Shown here one piece after another: positions 50,779-61,111 of a stretch of DNA of 64,000 bases (positions are counted from its first letter, which is position 1; the number at the start of each line of letters is the position of its first letter). Made by a program: the position numbers and the translations under genes. This DNA is from Chondrus crispus (lineage: Eukaryota > Rhodophyta > Florideophyceae > Gigartinales > Gigartinaceae). Under the pieces are notes generated by a model that ran no database searches, was not told where the DNA came from, and worked only from the letters and a program-made list of their open reading frames with translations. The DNA lies in contig NW_005178504.1 in NCBI RefSeq assembly GCF_000350225.1, positions 44,842 to 108,841 on the forward strand, given 5' to 3'.

Positions 50779-51144
50779 GACGTACCTGGATGCCGCGTCA
50801 ATGTACGTGAGGAAGTGGTGATTGACGTGGTTGGATCAAGGGTGGATGGGGTCGCATGTATCGGAGCTTAGGTATTCACCTGTACTGTAGTGATGTTGAG
50901 TGGGGGCATGGCGTGCCGGTCGCTGCTTTGCGTGTGCGCATGCGGAGCATGACAGTGGGCTGCGTGTTGAGGCGAGGGATGGTGGAAGGCCGTGTATCGT
51001 TCTCGATTTGGCGATAGTTTGGATTGTACGTAGGGGTGCGTGGTTCAGTCGCAGGTGCCAGTGGTGTAAGATTTGGTCCGTGGCCTTACAGGGGATCGGT
51101 GGGATGTGTGGTGCTGGCGTTGAGCGTATGGATAAAGGTGTATT

Positions 51145-52583
51145 TTATGTCCGTTGTGTGGTAATGGGGGGTAGTGCTCTACTTGTGGTGAGGGGTGGTG
51201 TGGTGTGGGTTGGATTGGCTGGGGTTGGATGGCGGGGGATTGGCTGTGGCGTGTGGGGCTTCGGATTGCGTCGCGGGGCGGGGATCGTGCTCGCTCCTCT
51301 GGCTTGGAGGTGCGGGGTTGTCGTCCATGCATATGCCTTGATGGTGGGGTTCCATGGGGCTGTGCCGATGATTTTTCCTCGGGAGTGCTTGGCGAAGAGG
51401 TACGCGGCGCTTGGCATGAAGAGGATGTTGCCGTGGGTTTGTGCTATGGATTGGACGGATAGGAGGTTGCTCGTGATGTCCGGGGATACCACGGCTGGAA
51501 CCTTGAGCGTGTGTCCCTTATTCGTCTTGATCGTCGTCTGCCCGGCGTGAGTGCATTGCAAGATCTGGTTAGTGGCAGTTTTTGTGTTTTGGTGGATCGG
51601 CCGTGGGTGGTGTACGGTGGAGAGGTTTGCGATATGAGAGGGATGTGCGCCCGAATCGAGGATGTACGTACAGTTGTCATCGAGGGCTTCGCTTGCCGTG
51701 TCGTCCATGGCCGTTCCGTTGTCGCTGGCGTAGTCAAAGTGACTGTGAGCGGGACGTGCTGTGTGGTGTGGCTTTGATCGTGACGGTTGGGGTGTACGGT
51801 GACGGGGGTGTGCGGGGTGGTTGCATTCGATGTCCGTGTGTGTGGAGCGGGAGACGCCGAGGGACATGTGGAAGCGGCATGGATTTTTTGGGACGGGGAG
51901 GTACCGGCGTAGGGTGCGGTTGCGCCATTGTGGGGCCGGTGCTGAATTTCTGATTGAATTTGGGCCTCCTGCGTCGCCGTGCATGTGTGGTGGTCGAAGT
52001 GGCGTCGGTTGCTTGTTCATGGTCAAACGGTTGAATTTGTGTACGAAGTCTTTCGTGTCCTTTGGATCTAGAGCTATGAGATGACTGCCGATGGTGGCGG
52101 TGGACGGGTTGAAGCGCAGCCCGTCGATGAGGAATTCGACGATGGTCTTCGGGTCTGAAATCTCTGAGTACCGTGCGGCGATCATTTTCGTTCGGATTTG
52201 TTCGTGGGCAGAGATGTACTGCTCCAGGGTCATATCAGGGAGGTATTGTGCTTGTTCAGCGAGCTGCTTCAGATATTTGTGGTCGGATGCGTTGGTCGTG
52301 TCCAGGTGGGACGTGATAGCCTGAATTAGATCGGAAGGAGTTGGATAGCTAGCGGGGGTGAGAATCAGGTTGGCGATCTGAGGGGGCTTGACGTGATTAA
52401 CTTGCCGAGTAGGTAGTTTTTGTTCCTTTGAAATGTTGCAAGGTCGGTGTCGTCTTGTGGGGGGTTGGAGTTGCTTGTTATGTGGTCGATGGCGTTGATA
52501 GTGTGTGCTGCCGCTCGTGTAGCGACGATACATGGTCCGTAATTCGTGGGATCTAGACGTGGAATGTCAGGTCGTTTGTCCAT
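51145..52583 (-). pseudogene. Gag and protease of copia-2
   Basis: ATG at 52583 opens PRLDPTNYGP, the usual copia Gag start; a frameshift near 52535 moves to the 52533 frame, open for 462 codons. Helical Gag core (LAEQAQYLPDMTLEQYISAHEQIRTKM) is followed by a Cys/His-rich segment (CRFHMSLG ... HTDIECNH). The protease active site is YILDSGAHPSHI, intact. A linker follows, and the end is low-complexity Pro and Thr-rich. Confidence 0.85.
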
Positions 52584-52930
52584 GGTGAATATGTCTTCGT
52601 TTGCGTTGATGTCTTGTATTTGTGTTGCGGTGTTTGTCGTTGTGTATGTTGTGTGATGTGTTTGTGTCGTTTGTCTTGTGAATTGTCTTGAGGTGTGTCG
52701 TATTGGTTGTGGGTGTGGGATTTGTTGTGTCGTTTGTCTGGTGATTTGTCGTGATGTTTGTCGTGTTGGTTCTCTGTGTTGGATGAGATTGTGGGGGTAT
52801 GTATGTAAGAGGGGGAGTGGGATTTAGCCTGGGGCTCCTCCGCAGGGGGAGGGATCGGTGTGTTCGTGTCGTTGTGGGTTGTGTTGCTGATTGGCGATGA
52901 GGGGAAGGTGGAGTTATGCAAGGTAGCGGA
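52584..52930 (-). other. Low-complexity leader of copia-2
   Basis: TTGTCGTG/TTGTGTG-rich repeats on the plus strand; an open frame through it would be His, Asp and Lys-rich but is probably untranslated leader. Confidence 0.5.
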
Positions 52931-52944
52931 AGGTGCCCATAACC
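52931..52944 (-). other. Primer-binding site of copia-2 (initiator tRNA-Met anticodon arm)
   Basis: Sense strand GGTTATGGGCACCT directly after the LTR (ends CACACA). Its start matches the Drosophila copia site, which pairs with the anticodon stem-loop (CCCATAACC) of initiator tRNA-Met. Confidence 0.65.
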
Positions 52945-53042
52945 TGTGTGAACAGGAGACCGATGACTCCTCGTTTACTCGTCGTCGCTCGTTGGTTATT
53001 AGTCTGTTCCCTGCGGGACAGACTGTCCTGTGCAGTCTGACA
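52945..53042 (-). repeat. 5' LTR of copia-2 (98 bp)
   Basis: TGTGTGAACAGG ... CAGTCTGACA, followed by target duplication TTCGA. About 90% identical by eye to the 3' LTR, so older than chromovirus copy 2. Confidence 0.9.
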
Positions 53043-53266
53043 TTCGACCCCGTCTCTCATGCCTAGCTTCTAGAAAAGCTCGTTTTGCGGACCTCAAGGG
53101 CGAAAAGGCATTGCTCACATCGCACTCCACACCCACACTCTCCAAAGACCCAAACAACCTTGCTAGCACTACAGCACCCGGTACGGCCCGCCTCTCCGTA
53201 ATTTCACACTCGTCTTCTGCGACACAATCAGCCATCATAGCATCACTGGCAGACTGATTCTGTAGC

Positions 53267-53520
53267 TCTCCACCAAACTTTTTGTTCCGAGCGTTGTAGC
53301 GGTGTTGGTCACAATTTGTGGGAGTGAAGGAAGAGAGCGTTTGACGTTTCGGATGGTTTGCTCTGAAATTTTGAACTGACGCATAACTGTGGTATTCGCA
53401 TTCCCGACCTGCAGCAGATGCCCAACCTCGATTTTCTGTGCAATCGCAATGCGCGTACGCTTCGCTTTGGCGATCTTTTCAGGAATCATGTTACGGTCTT
53501 TGAGTGAGGTGCCATCACCA
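53267..53520 (-). pseudogene. Helix-turn-helix fragment of a Tigger/pogo-type transposase
   Basis: In the minus frame at 53747-53235 the stretch RTRIAIAQKIEVGHLLQVGN, then VMRQFKISEQTIRNVKRS, fits the psq/CENP-B N-terminal helix-turn-helix (IAQKIEVL...G.....A..F.IS..TI). No CENP-B second domain or DDE core follows: copia-2 and deletion replaced it. It belongs to the surrounding transposon. Confidence 0.6.
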
Positions 53521-53715
53521 ATTGTGCTGAGGCGCATGAGGAGTGGGTGATGACGACGTCGTGCATGACACGTGGCAGAACCTGTGTCTGCCGGTTTTGG
53601 CGGCACTAATTCGAGGGTGGCAATAATAAAAGCGGCACTATTGCGAGTCCCTCCCTGTACTGTACTGTAGCAGAACGGGTTTTGATTTGAAGTACCAAAG
53701 CTCCTAATTGGCTGT

Positions 53716-53721
53716 TTTATT
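53716..53721 (-). promoter_or_regulatory. Polyadenylation signal, left gene copy
   Basis: AATAAA on the minus strand 108 bases after the stop codon of the left gene; identical position in the right copy. Confidence 0.6.
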
Positions 53722-53828
53722 GTGCGTATGAAACTGGGCCAGTGCACTCCCTACATGAACAGAAATGGAAACAAGACGTAAACAAACCCTCTGAAGTAAA
53801 GAGTCACGATTGATAACGACGATTCTAG

Positions 53829-54263
53829 TTACTCCTCCGACTCTGGAGTCGGCGGCAACGGGATGAGGAATTTGGCATCGTTGCGACCGGCGCACAGTTC
53901 TGTTTGTTCCACGATGCAAGCCGGGCGACGCTCAGGGACGAGGCAGCGGCAACGGGGCATAAGCACTCGGAGGCACCTGGTAATCCTGGGGACGATGCGA
54001 ACAGTGGCATTGGGACGAGCACACACGGTCTTGATGGTAGCGACTTGACGAGTTGCTCCAACCCTGATCGTAGACGTGATTGTGGCAGTCCTTCCGGTCT
54101 TGTTGCGCAGAGAGCACGGAATTGTGGATTGGCGAGTACTGACAGAGACCTTGCCGCACCGTGCCTGGCGATCGACAGCTTCCATATCCTCGCTGGCATC
54201 CATAGAAACGGCAAAAGCACAGGAGACGAGGACACACAATACAAAGCAAGTAAAGGTCTTCAT
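53829..54263 (-). CDS. Small secreted cysteine-rich protein, left copy
   Basis: 144 codons, no intron needed. ATG at 54263 is chosen because it starts a clear signal peptide (residues 1-18, MKTFTCFVLCVLVSCAFA, cleavage after AFA) and is preceded by a pyrimidine-rich leader and a TATA box; the open frame upstream is 5' UTR. After an acidic stretch (MDASEDMEAVD) the mature part is Arg-rich with eight Cys spaced C-x13-C-x30-C-x15-C-x7-C-x1-C-x8-C-x7-C and two N-glycosylation sequons (NKT, NAT). Cysteine-rich and probably disulfide-bonded, exported. I recognise no family. The tail is acidic and Pro-rich. It differs from the right copy at four residues (Asp/Asn26, Ala/Val, Pro/Arg, Pro/Ser near the C-terminus). 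Confidence 0.85.
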   Translation of the reverse strand: MKTFTCFVLCVLVSCAFAVSMDASEDMEAVDRQARCGKVSVSTRQSTIPCSLRNKTGRTATITSTIRVGATRQVATIKTVCARPNATVRIVPRITRCLRVLMPRCRCLVPERRPACIVEQTELCAGRNDAKFLIPLPPTPESEE

Positions 54264-54377
54264 GGTGATTGGGAGAGGTAGACGAGTAAGAGTGAGACTT
54301 GTTTGCTTGATTGGAGGTGGTGAGAAGTGAAGGTGGTGGAGAGGGGTAAGAGGTGAGGACACGGCTGGAAAGGCTAC

Positions 54378-54384
54378 ATATATA
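54378..54384 (-). promoter_or_regulatory. TATA box, left gene copy
   Basis: TATATAT in GGTATATATGTAG on the minus strand about 115 bases before the ATG, followed by a C/T-rich leader with repeated CACC. Confidence 0.65.
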
Positions 54385-54515
54385 CCAAAATCTCTTTCAG
54401 GAAATTGGTCTAGTTCTTGAGGATGATGTCTGAGAATGAAGAGTGTTTGTCCGGTCGTGGTGCGTAGGGCGCATATCCGATGGCCCGAGGGTGGTAGTAG
54501 CCCGCATGGGATGCA

Positions 54516-57500
54516 TTTTGAATTCTGTCATGCATATAATGAGAATGGATGATCACCGCCAGCCTCTACCGCTTGCGTTGATGACGAGAAAAGCCCGGGA
54601 GGCAAACGCTGGCCGTTGTGGATGCCAACATGAGCTTTTTCCAAAGAGATGGGCAAAGATGTCCGCAAGAGTTCAGCGAAAATTCGGAAACATAGAAAGT
54701 TTTTGAAGTAATTTAGTCAACAACCAAAAACCTGAATTTTCAGTGTGCCAAAGTTGTGCTGCCTTCGCGACATCCAACGAGTCATATCGACAGTTGACTG
54801 TCGATAGTCAGTTTGACTTCAAACTGAGAAGGTATTTCTACTGGGCGATTGGCCTGATCTATGTCTACGACCTCGTCATCCCAGAGATCAAAATAGCCAC
54901 TATCCATTTATAGATGTCAGTCGTCTGCACCTGCTCTCAATGCAGCGCCAATGTAAAATTGGACACTCCACTTATTCAATAATCCATGAACGAGTGTAGG
55001 GCTTCTAACGCTGTTCCCGCCGGTTATGATTGCAGTCATTGTTTTTCCTCTCGCAAATTTTATGTGTCTCATTCGCTTGTACGGGACATAAAGATAAAAT
55101 CATATACGTATCATTAAATCTGTGGTCGTGAGAGATCTAATGCTTTGTCGGAATGAATCTTCCATCTGCAATGCCATCCATGCCCAGCACACACAGGCTG
55201 TGTAGCTTTTTTTCTATGTGTTTGTTGTCTTTCTGTTTATGTGCTTCGTTGCACTCTTGTATTGAAAGGCTAACCTCCCCATATTGTTCTCCCGATGACC
55301 ATTGGTTCATTATGTATTTGATGGGACAAGAAAAATGTTAGAATACATCTATTTTAAAACGAGAGAGAACAGATCGAGAGAGATTATGACAGATGACTGA
55401 AAAGGCAGCGTATGCATCGGTGGAGTCGAGTTGCCGAAGATGCTTTGTGTACAGACGGGCAGGATAGATTGTGCGAAATGTAACGGCTAGGACGACTAGA
55501 TACTTGTACTCGATAATGGAAGACCAGCGACTATGCAGGTGACACGTAGAATTGTCGCAGGTAGTTGCACTCATCTGAAAATTTTGTCAGTCTTTAGACT
55601 TCCAATGTTCCAAAAACCTCGGGCAATTCAACTCCAAGAAACGATGGGGACAGGCAGCTCAAAATACAGAACCGCAAAATGGAAGCATTTCCGTCTCCAG
55701 GAGGAGACTGCCGGGTTTCCCATCCTTTGGATACGAAAGGATATCCAACTCGATAGAAGATTTGGCAGTAGTCTCGTCTTTATCATTTCCCAGATCTACG
55801 TGGATTTAATACCATGCATAAAGTCAACGAAAGGGATTCATCAGACAAACGTTCTCCGGAAGAGAACCATGCCATTAGCAAGCTTTCGTTAACAGGTGGA
55901 GGGGGCCGTGAACAATGCTATTACGAGTCACGAAAAACTGTCTGTCATAACGACACACGAGGGGGAGGATTTTTCGCGGAAGTGCTCACGTTTCTGGAGT
56001 GATAGAGTCCTTTGACGTTTCATTTGCTTTGGCATTAATTCTAACCCACAAGATTCTGGAAAATATGTACAAAGCTTTTGCAACAAGGAATATCGTACCT
56101 GTTTTACAACGTACAAGAAGAAACGGATATTGATGTGCGTTGCCAAGGAGGAAGGAGCACGTAAGGTGCGGTATCACAAAAAAAAAATATATATGGCATA
56201 TATGACTTTGCAAGGGTGGTATGCGTTCATGGCAGTTCGCTGAAGGGTACTGTATCACAGAGCGTGCCCGGTTCACCCGTTACTTAAAAACGCTACAGAT
56301 TCTTTCAGCTCCAATTAAAAACAACCATCGTTGATACTTTGCGCACGTCTGCCAATCGAAAACCATAACTCAAATTCAGATCCCTATTGCCGAGCTGTCT
56401 CATCGCCCAGCAATAGAATCGATCAGTCGCGCCGCCATTAAATGAGGAGATCCACATATATCACGAATCAGCTGTTTTTGTTCAGCCATTGACGAAGAAG
56501 CAGAGATAACACACACCATGTACAATTCTTCATTGCTGTAGTTTCAAACCATGTGTACTCATGCATACTCAGGCTACATGACGAACCCAGCCCAGATCAC
56601 TCCTTAAAACCCTTCTTCTGGCTCTTTCCTATGATTTTTCCAGGTGCAAGCACAACACCAACTGTTGAACGAGTGACTGCCAAATGATGAGAAGGTGAGG
56701 CTGGTTTTGTGCGATGAATGCTGCCAACGGAGATTTACTAGGCCATAAACTTATAGGTATCTGTCGTTTTTGTCTTGTACCCAGGAAACAACAAAAAAAA
56801 TCCAGAATATCGCCTTGTCAGGGCTTCAGCAAGTGACGACCTGATAAGATGTTATCGAGCAGAAATGACAAAGAACCTTGATGTTCCAAAGAGGGAAGGG
56901 ATAAAGGCAGGTCATATCTGGCGTCTTCCGTTGCGTTCCAACTGATAGCCGGGAGCGTTCTACCCGATTCATGATTCTACAAGCTCTCGTTTCGCCCCAT
57001 GACCATCAAACATAGATCCCAAATCCCCCTCTGTCATTTCATGGCCGAGCAAATGGAAGACGTTGATTTCTTATCTCGCCCCAGATCCTCAACCTGAAGC
57101 ATGCATAGTTTCGACTTCAAGTGACGGGCTAGGATACCGAATTTCTGGAAGGGAATCGCTTTCTCCTCATGCCACTCTACTGAGAAGCAACGCATTCTCA
57201 CTGCGCAGTATAAAAATCGTGTGCGGGTCTTTGTTTTCCATGTAGGGCAAGTTGTTCTGCCTCAGTACGTTGCTTCCCTGATCTATTTCGTGATAGAAGA
57301 GTACAAATGAAATCCGTATGATATATCGTTTTGATTTGCTGGATGTATTCTTTATAGAAATACTTTCATTCTCAAGCCAGACACCATTCAATAAAAGAAA
57401 TAGCTTGCTTGTAATTGCAAGGAGAAACCAGTGACAACAAATCTCATCATAGCAGCATAAAGTGTCGTCTGTCTCGATATGAACCTTTCTACATTTCGAC

Positions 57501-57591
57501 AGACTTTTGCCGTCTAAGCCTCTGTTTTCGGGAGCAACGGTATAGTTTTGTCACGATCTTTAGAATCCGCATTTGAAACAAGAAATCAGCG
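54516..57591. other. Spacer between the inverted arms
   Basis: About 3.1 kb, lower in GC than the flanks. Short open frames (55153-55341, 55533-55892, 55814-56002, 57063-57245) show no motif. An imperfect palindrome of 22 bp lies at 54785-54806 (TATCGACAGT inverse). I see no gene or transposon ends that I can defend. Confidence 0.5.
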
Positions 57592-57722
57592 TGCATTCTA
57601 TACGGGCTACTGCCACCCTCGGGCCATCGGATATGCGCCCTACGCACCACGACCGGACAAACACTCTTCATTCTCAGACATCATCCTCAAGAACTAGACC
57701 AATTTCCTGAAAGAGATTTTGG

Positions 57723-57729
57723 TATATAT
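57723..57729 (+). promoter_or_regulatory. TATA box, right gene copy
   Basis: TATATAT in GGTATATATGTAG, identical to the left copy, about 115 bases before the ATG. Confidence 0.65.
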
Positions 57730-57843
57730 GTAGCCTTTCCAGCCGTGTCCTCACCTCTTACCCCTCTCCACCACCTTCACTTCTCACCACCTCCAATCAA
57801 GCAAACAAGTCTCACTCTTACTCGTCTACCTCTCCCAATCACC

Positions 57844-58278
57844 ATGAAGACCTTTACTTGCTTTGTATTGTGTGTCCTCGTCTCCTGTGCTTTTGCCGTT
57901 TCTATGGATGCCAGCGAGAATATGGAAGCTGTCGATCGCCAGGCACGGTGCGGCAAGGTCTCTGTCAGTACTCGCCAATCCACAATTCCGTGCTCTCTGC
58001 GCAACAAGACCGGAAGGACTGCCACAATCACGTCTACGATCAGGGTTGGAGCAACTCGTCAAGTCGCTACCATCAAGACCGTTTGTGCTCGTCCCAATGC
58101 CACTGTTCGCATCGTCCCCAGGATTACCAGGTGCCTCCGAGTGCTTATGCCCCGTTGCCGCTGCCTCGTCCCTGAGCGTCGCCCGGCTTGCATCGTGGAA
58201 CAAACAGAACTGTGCGCCGGTCGCAACGATGTCAAATTCCTCATCCGGTTGCCGCCGACCTCAGAGTCGGAGGAGTAA
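57844..58278 (+). CDS. Small secreted cysteine-rich protein, right copy
   Basis: Second copy of the 144-residue protein, with identical signal peptide, identical eight-Cys spacing and both sequons. ATG at 57844 in context ATCACCATGAAG; stop TAA at 58276-58278. Differences from the left copy are Asn at residue 26, Val for Ala in NDVKF, Arg for Pro in LIRLPP and Ser for Pro in TSESEE. All cysteines are kept, so both copies look functional. The two genes point away from each other and share the same promoter and poly(A) sequences, so they are probably co-expressed. Role unknown; an extracellular matrix, adhesion or defence protein are all possible and none is shown by the sequence. Confidence 0.87.
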   Translation: MKTFTCFVLCVLVSCAFAVSMDASENMEAVDRQARCGKVSVSTRQSTIPCSLRNKTGRTATITSTIRVGATRQVATIKTVCARPNATVRIVPRITRCLRVLMPRCRCLVPERRPACIVEQTELCAGRNDVKFLIRLPPTSESEE

Positions 58279-58385
58279 CTAGAATCGTCGTTATCAATCG
58301 TGACTCTTTACTTCAGAGGGTTTGTTTACGTCTTGTTTCCATTTCTGTTCATGTAGGGAGTGCACTGGCCCAGTTTCATACGCAC

Positions 58386-58391
58386 AATAAA
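58386..58391 (+). promoter_or_regulatory. Polyadenylation signal, right gene copy
   Basis: AATAAA 108 bases after the stop codon, mirrored in the left copy. Confidence 0.6.
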
Positions 58392-58709
58392 ACAGCCAAT
58401 TAGGAGCTTTGGTACTTCAAATCAAAACCCGTTCTGCTACAGCAATCCAATCTAACCCGGAGACCGTACTGTTTTGAGAAGCAGCATAGTACAGTAGTGG
58501 CAGAGGGAGACCCTCGTCTCTGTGATTTTCACTCAGAGTAGTTCGACGAAAAGAGAACCATGCACATATTCAATCAGGCTATGGGGATCAAACTTGTGGT
58601 GAGCACGAAAGGCCTGATTACTGCGAAAGCATGCAGGCGAGGATAGCGCCCGAAATGCAGGCTCAAACCGAACAACACGCGCCTCTCAAACGGAGAAGAC
58701 AGAGGATTG

Positions 58710-59415
58710 CTTTATAGATTCCGCTATATCAAGCCCCTGAGTTGATATCGGCAGGTTCCTCCTCTGTTTGCTGCCTCTTAGTTATGAGTCAAGCGGTTTC
58801 TACCGTAGAACGGCTTGACTCAGAGCGGTGCCTGCTGCGGAAGGGTAACCTGGATGGCTAGCAAAACTTTGACTGCATCACAAGAAATGACTGCAGCACC
58901 GCTGCTGCAATAAAGTGGAATTGAGACTGGTGACCAAGACGTCGTTCGCATAAACACATCGACATATACTTTAACTCTGGCGTCGAAGGTGCCTCCCTCC
59001 CTAGGGGGATGGATGGCTGTGTGTTCTGTCCGTTGCACTCAATGAAGGAATGAACACGTAATCTAAACAACCGCTTCGCTAATTATGAATATTCAAACTT
59101 TGATTACATTGAGAATCAGTAACGGTGTCATTCTGTTACAGCTGCTGCTAGTCTAGTATAGAGACAAGTTGACTGTTGAGTAGCATACCTCGCTGATAAG
59201 CTTGATTTGTTTTGGCTATGTAAGTATACTAGTTCAGAACAAAAGTAAAGGCATCACCAAGACAAAACGTCCACTCCAAAGTCAAGAGGATATGGGCCCA
59301 GTCATCGTTTTTCTTTCCTTCTTCTTGTTCAGCTTGTTAGTTCTACCCCATCGGTTTGCCGTACATTTTTCATATACTCATCTGAAGAGACACTGTGTGC
59401 TCTTCGTTTTAGGTG
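58710..59415. other. Non-coding flank with a foldback
   Basis: Contains a 36-bp hairpin at 58786-58821 (GAGTCAAGCGGTT ... AACGGCTTGACTC). A copia 5' LTR would be expected here for the gag remnant that follows, but I could not find its ends or a GGTTATGG primer site. Confidence 0.5.
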
Positions 59416-60363
59416 ATGGAGAACAGTAGGAAGATTTAAAAGTTTTACGGAAAGCCGGTTGAGGAATTTCATCCTTGGCGCGCTCGGACGGAGGCTGCGC
59501 TGCATGGAAAGAGAGTTCTGGAGGCTGTAGTTAGAAATGTGGTCTCTGGAGATAATGTTCCAGATGATGAAAATATGAAATTTATTGCTACCGCTCTAAC
59601 CCTTCTGATCCAGGGTCCGGGCGATATCCTTCTATGGCTTTGTCTCAGCGAGAGGGGTAATCCATACCTCATGTGGATGCGCTTGAAGGACAGGTACGAA
59701 GTATCGAACACTGCGACTAGAGTTCAACTTCAGACAAAATTGTCTCGTATGAGCTATGAGGGTCACTATACGATAACTTCTTTATTTCAGAGAGATTATT
59801 TGTCTTGGGAGACACCTGGGTCTCAAATGGGTTATAGAAAATAGCCCAAAGATGTCCGTGTACCATCATGTTTTGTCTGCTGTCAAGCCTCATCTACTAC
59901 GCCAGTGCCTTGAAAATGATCTCCTATTTTTACACGCCAACCTTCGTCGGGACTTTAGTCAAGTTATGTGCCATGCACTGTCCTTATCAGAAGCTTTTGA
60001 AAAGTTGGACAGCGGTCCCCCTGCCAAGAATAACAAAGTTCCCGTCTTTTGCGATGAAAAAGCAGCGGCGTCCGCGGAGGAAGCTACAGCACAACTAGAA
60101 TCCGTAGCGGCCCTAATACAGTCGTTGATAAGCAGGATGGCACACGTAACAAGCAGCTAACCCGCACTAAGACCAAACGTGACCCGCCACCATGTCCATT
60201 TGGTCCCTGTCAAAACATGGGGATGCATCATTGGATTAATGATTGCGACAAATCGAGCGATGACCAAAAAAGCGCTATGTAAGCCGTCATTGCTGCGGCC
60301 AAAGCCCGTGATGGACTGTCGAGGTGCAATCGCTCGCAGAAAGCAAAAGAAAGCCATTCTTAT
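59416..60363 (+). pseudogene. Gag remnant of a third copia element (copia-3)
   Basis: ATG 59416 followed by TAA at 59437-59439 in the same frame, then copia-type Gag (FYGKPVEEFHPWRARTEAAL, IATALTLLIQGPGDILLWL, YLMWMRLKDRYEV) to a stop near 59842. A frameshift leads to the 59852 frame (YHHVLSAVKPHLLRQCLEN) and a further shift to a Cys/His knuckle at about 60193-60246 (CPFGPCQNMGMHHWINDC, a variant of CCHC). The remnant ends at 60363 where the Gypsy-C LTR begins. Three breaks: dead. Protease and downstream genes must lie beyond Gypsy-C, outside the window. Confidence 0.85.
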
Positions 60364-60983
60364 TGTAGTATAATGACCGGCGCGAGCGCGCGGAGGTCAT
60401 CGGACGGCCGTATACGGTATACACGTGGGCGGCTGTGCCCACGTGTAGCGAGCGCGCGCGCATGCCGAGCGGTCGTAATCTGGCGTACGTGTACATTAGC
60501 ACACGTGTCGTCCGTGCGGTAGTCTGTAAGCAACACGCGTGTACAGTGGTGCACACGTGTAGTAGCAGCGGCCGTGCGGTAGTAGCAATTATGGCGCTAG
60601 TTTTTTAATTGTGTACAGTACCCGGCACGCACTAGGCGGCAGGTACTGTACTACTGTACTGGGACAGGTGTCCGAGGCGTCCCCCTGCGGGGTTAAGACC
60701 TGGCACCCGTCCCCACCAGTAAACGGGGGCAAGCTCGCCCCCGTCCCTTTTGCGCCTACGTACGTCCGTTTCGGTTGTCCGCCGCGCGCGCTGGCTTCTA
60801 ACCCGTTACCGGTCGCTCCCGTTTACGCACCACGGGGCGACTGCGCGTAACCGGCCAGTGAGCCACTCCCTTTTCGCGAGCTCGTCCGATCGGTTCAATT
60901 GGCGCGTCGCGTCCGCGCCGCGTGCTCCCTCGCTAAAGCCTCCGCCTCTCACCCAACCCAGGGCGGAGAGGAGTTATCCCACA
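60364..60983 (+). repeat. 5' LTR of Gypsy-C (620 bp)
   Basis: Starts TGTAGTATAATG and ends AGTTATCCCACA; inverse of the end is TGTGGGATAACT, a good partner for the start. Four CACGTG G-boxes between about 60420 and 60562. A hairpin spans the LTR end and primer site (GAGTTATCCC at 60971-60980 pairs with GGGATAACTC at 61004-61013). Confidence 0.75.
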
Positions 60984-60985
60984 TT

Positions 60986-61002
60986 TGGTACTCTTGTGGA
61001 GG
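60986..61002 (+). other. Primer-binding site of Gypsy-C
   Basis: TGGTACTCTTGTGGAGG two bases after the LTR. Different from the Gypsy-B/chromovirus site, so another tRNA is used. Read as a tRNA 3' end it has CCA, and C at position 61. Confidence 0.6.
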
Positions 61003-61111
61003 GGATAACTCTCGAGGTTGAGCCGCACGCGTGGTCGCTCGATCGCGCGCAGAACCGTACGGACGGAAAAGGTTGAGAAATCACCGCGTCGATCGGGAAG
61101 CGTATTCGACG

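Larger units (their letters stand above)
48386..53042 (-). mobile_element. Ty1/copia element copia-2 (complete ends, 98-bp LTRs)
   Basis: 4657 bp, minus strand, perfect target duplication TTCGA (48381-48385 and 53043-53047). Order from the 5' end: LTR, primer site, leader, gag, protease, integrase, RT, RNase H, LTR. The LTRs are unusually short. All major genes have frameshifts. It sits inside the Tigger-like remnant. Confidence 0.92.
48252..53667 (-). mobile_element. Tigger/pogo-like DNA transposon remnant, split by copia-2
   Basis: TA at 48250-48251 and 53668-53669 flanks ends that start CAGTCGACCCTACGC on the left and, inverted, CAGTACAGTACAGGGAGGG on the right, followed on both sides by the shared motif ATWAGTGCCGC. 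The sub-terminal motif GGCACTAATTCG also recurs at both ends. Without copia-2 only about 750 bp remain, with a helix-turn-helix fragment of the transposase. The homologous site in the right arm (58438-58444) lacks it. Likely a deletion derivative. Confidence 0.72.
47930..54515 (+). repeat. Left arm of a large inverted duplication (contains nested transposons)
   Basis: 47930-48251 and 53668-54515 together are the inverse of 57592-58709. Outside the transposon insertion the arms are nearly identical around the genes (four amino-acid differences in 144) and more diverged in the outer 300 bp. The left arm additionally holds a palindrome at 48028-48093 (GGGCTCACCACA ... TGTGGTGAGCCC), of which the right arm has only one half. 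Confidence 0.88.
57592..58709 (-). repeat. Right arm of the inverted duplication
   Basis: Inverse of 54515-53668 plus 48251-47930. Lacks the Tigger-like element and copia-2; at the insertion point it reads TACAGCA (58438-58444). Homology ends at AGAGGATTG (58709). Confidence 0.88.

Noticed and set aside
52553-52921. His/Asp/Lys-rich protein upstream of copia-2 gag
   Set aside because: Low-complexity TTGTCGTG repeats directly after the primer site, no ATG in place; leader sequence is more likely.
57745-57843. N-terminal extension of the secreted protein (33 residues)
   Set aside because: It has no ATG (the upstream codon is GTG), is C/T-rich leader after the TATA box, and would bury the signal peptide.
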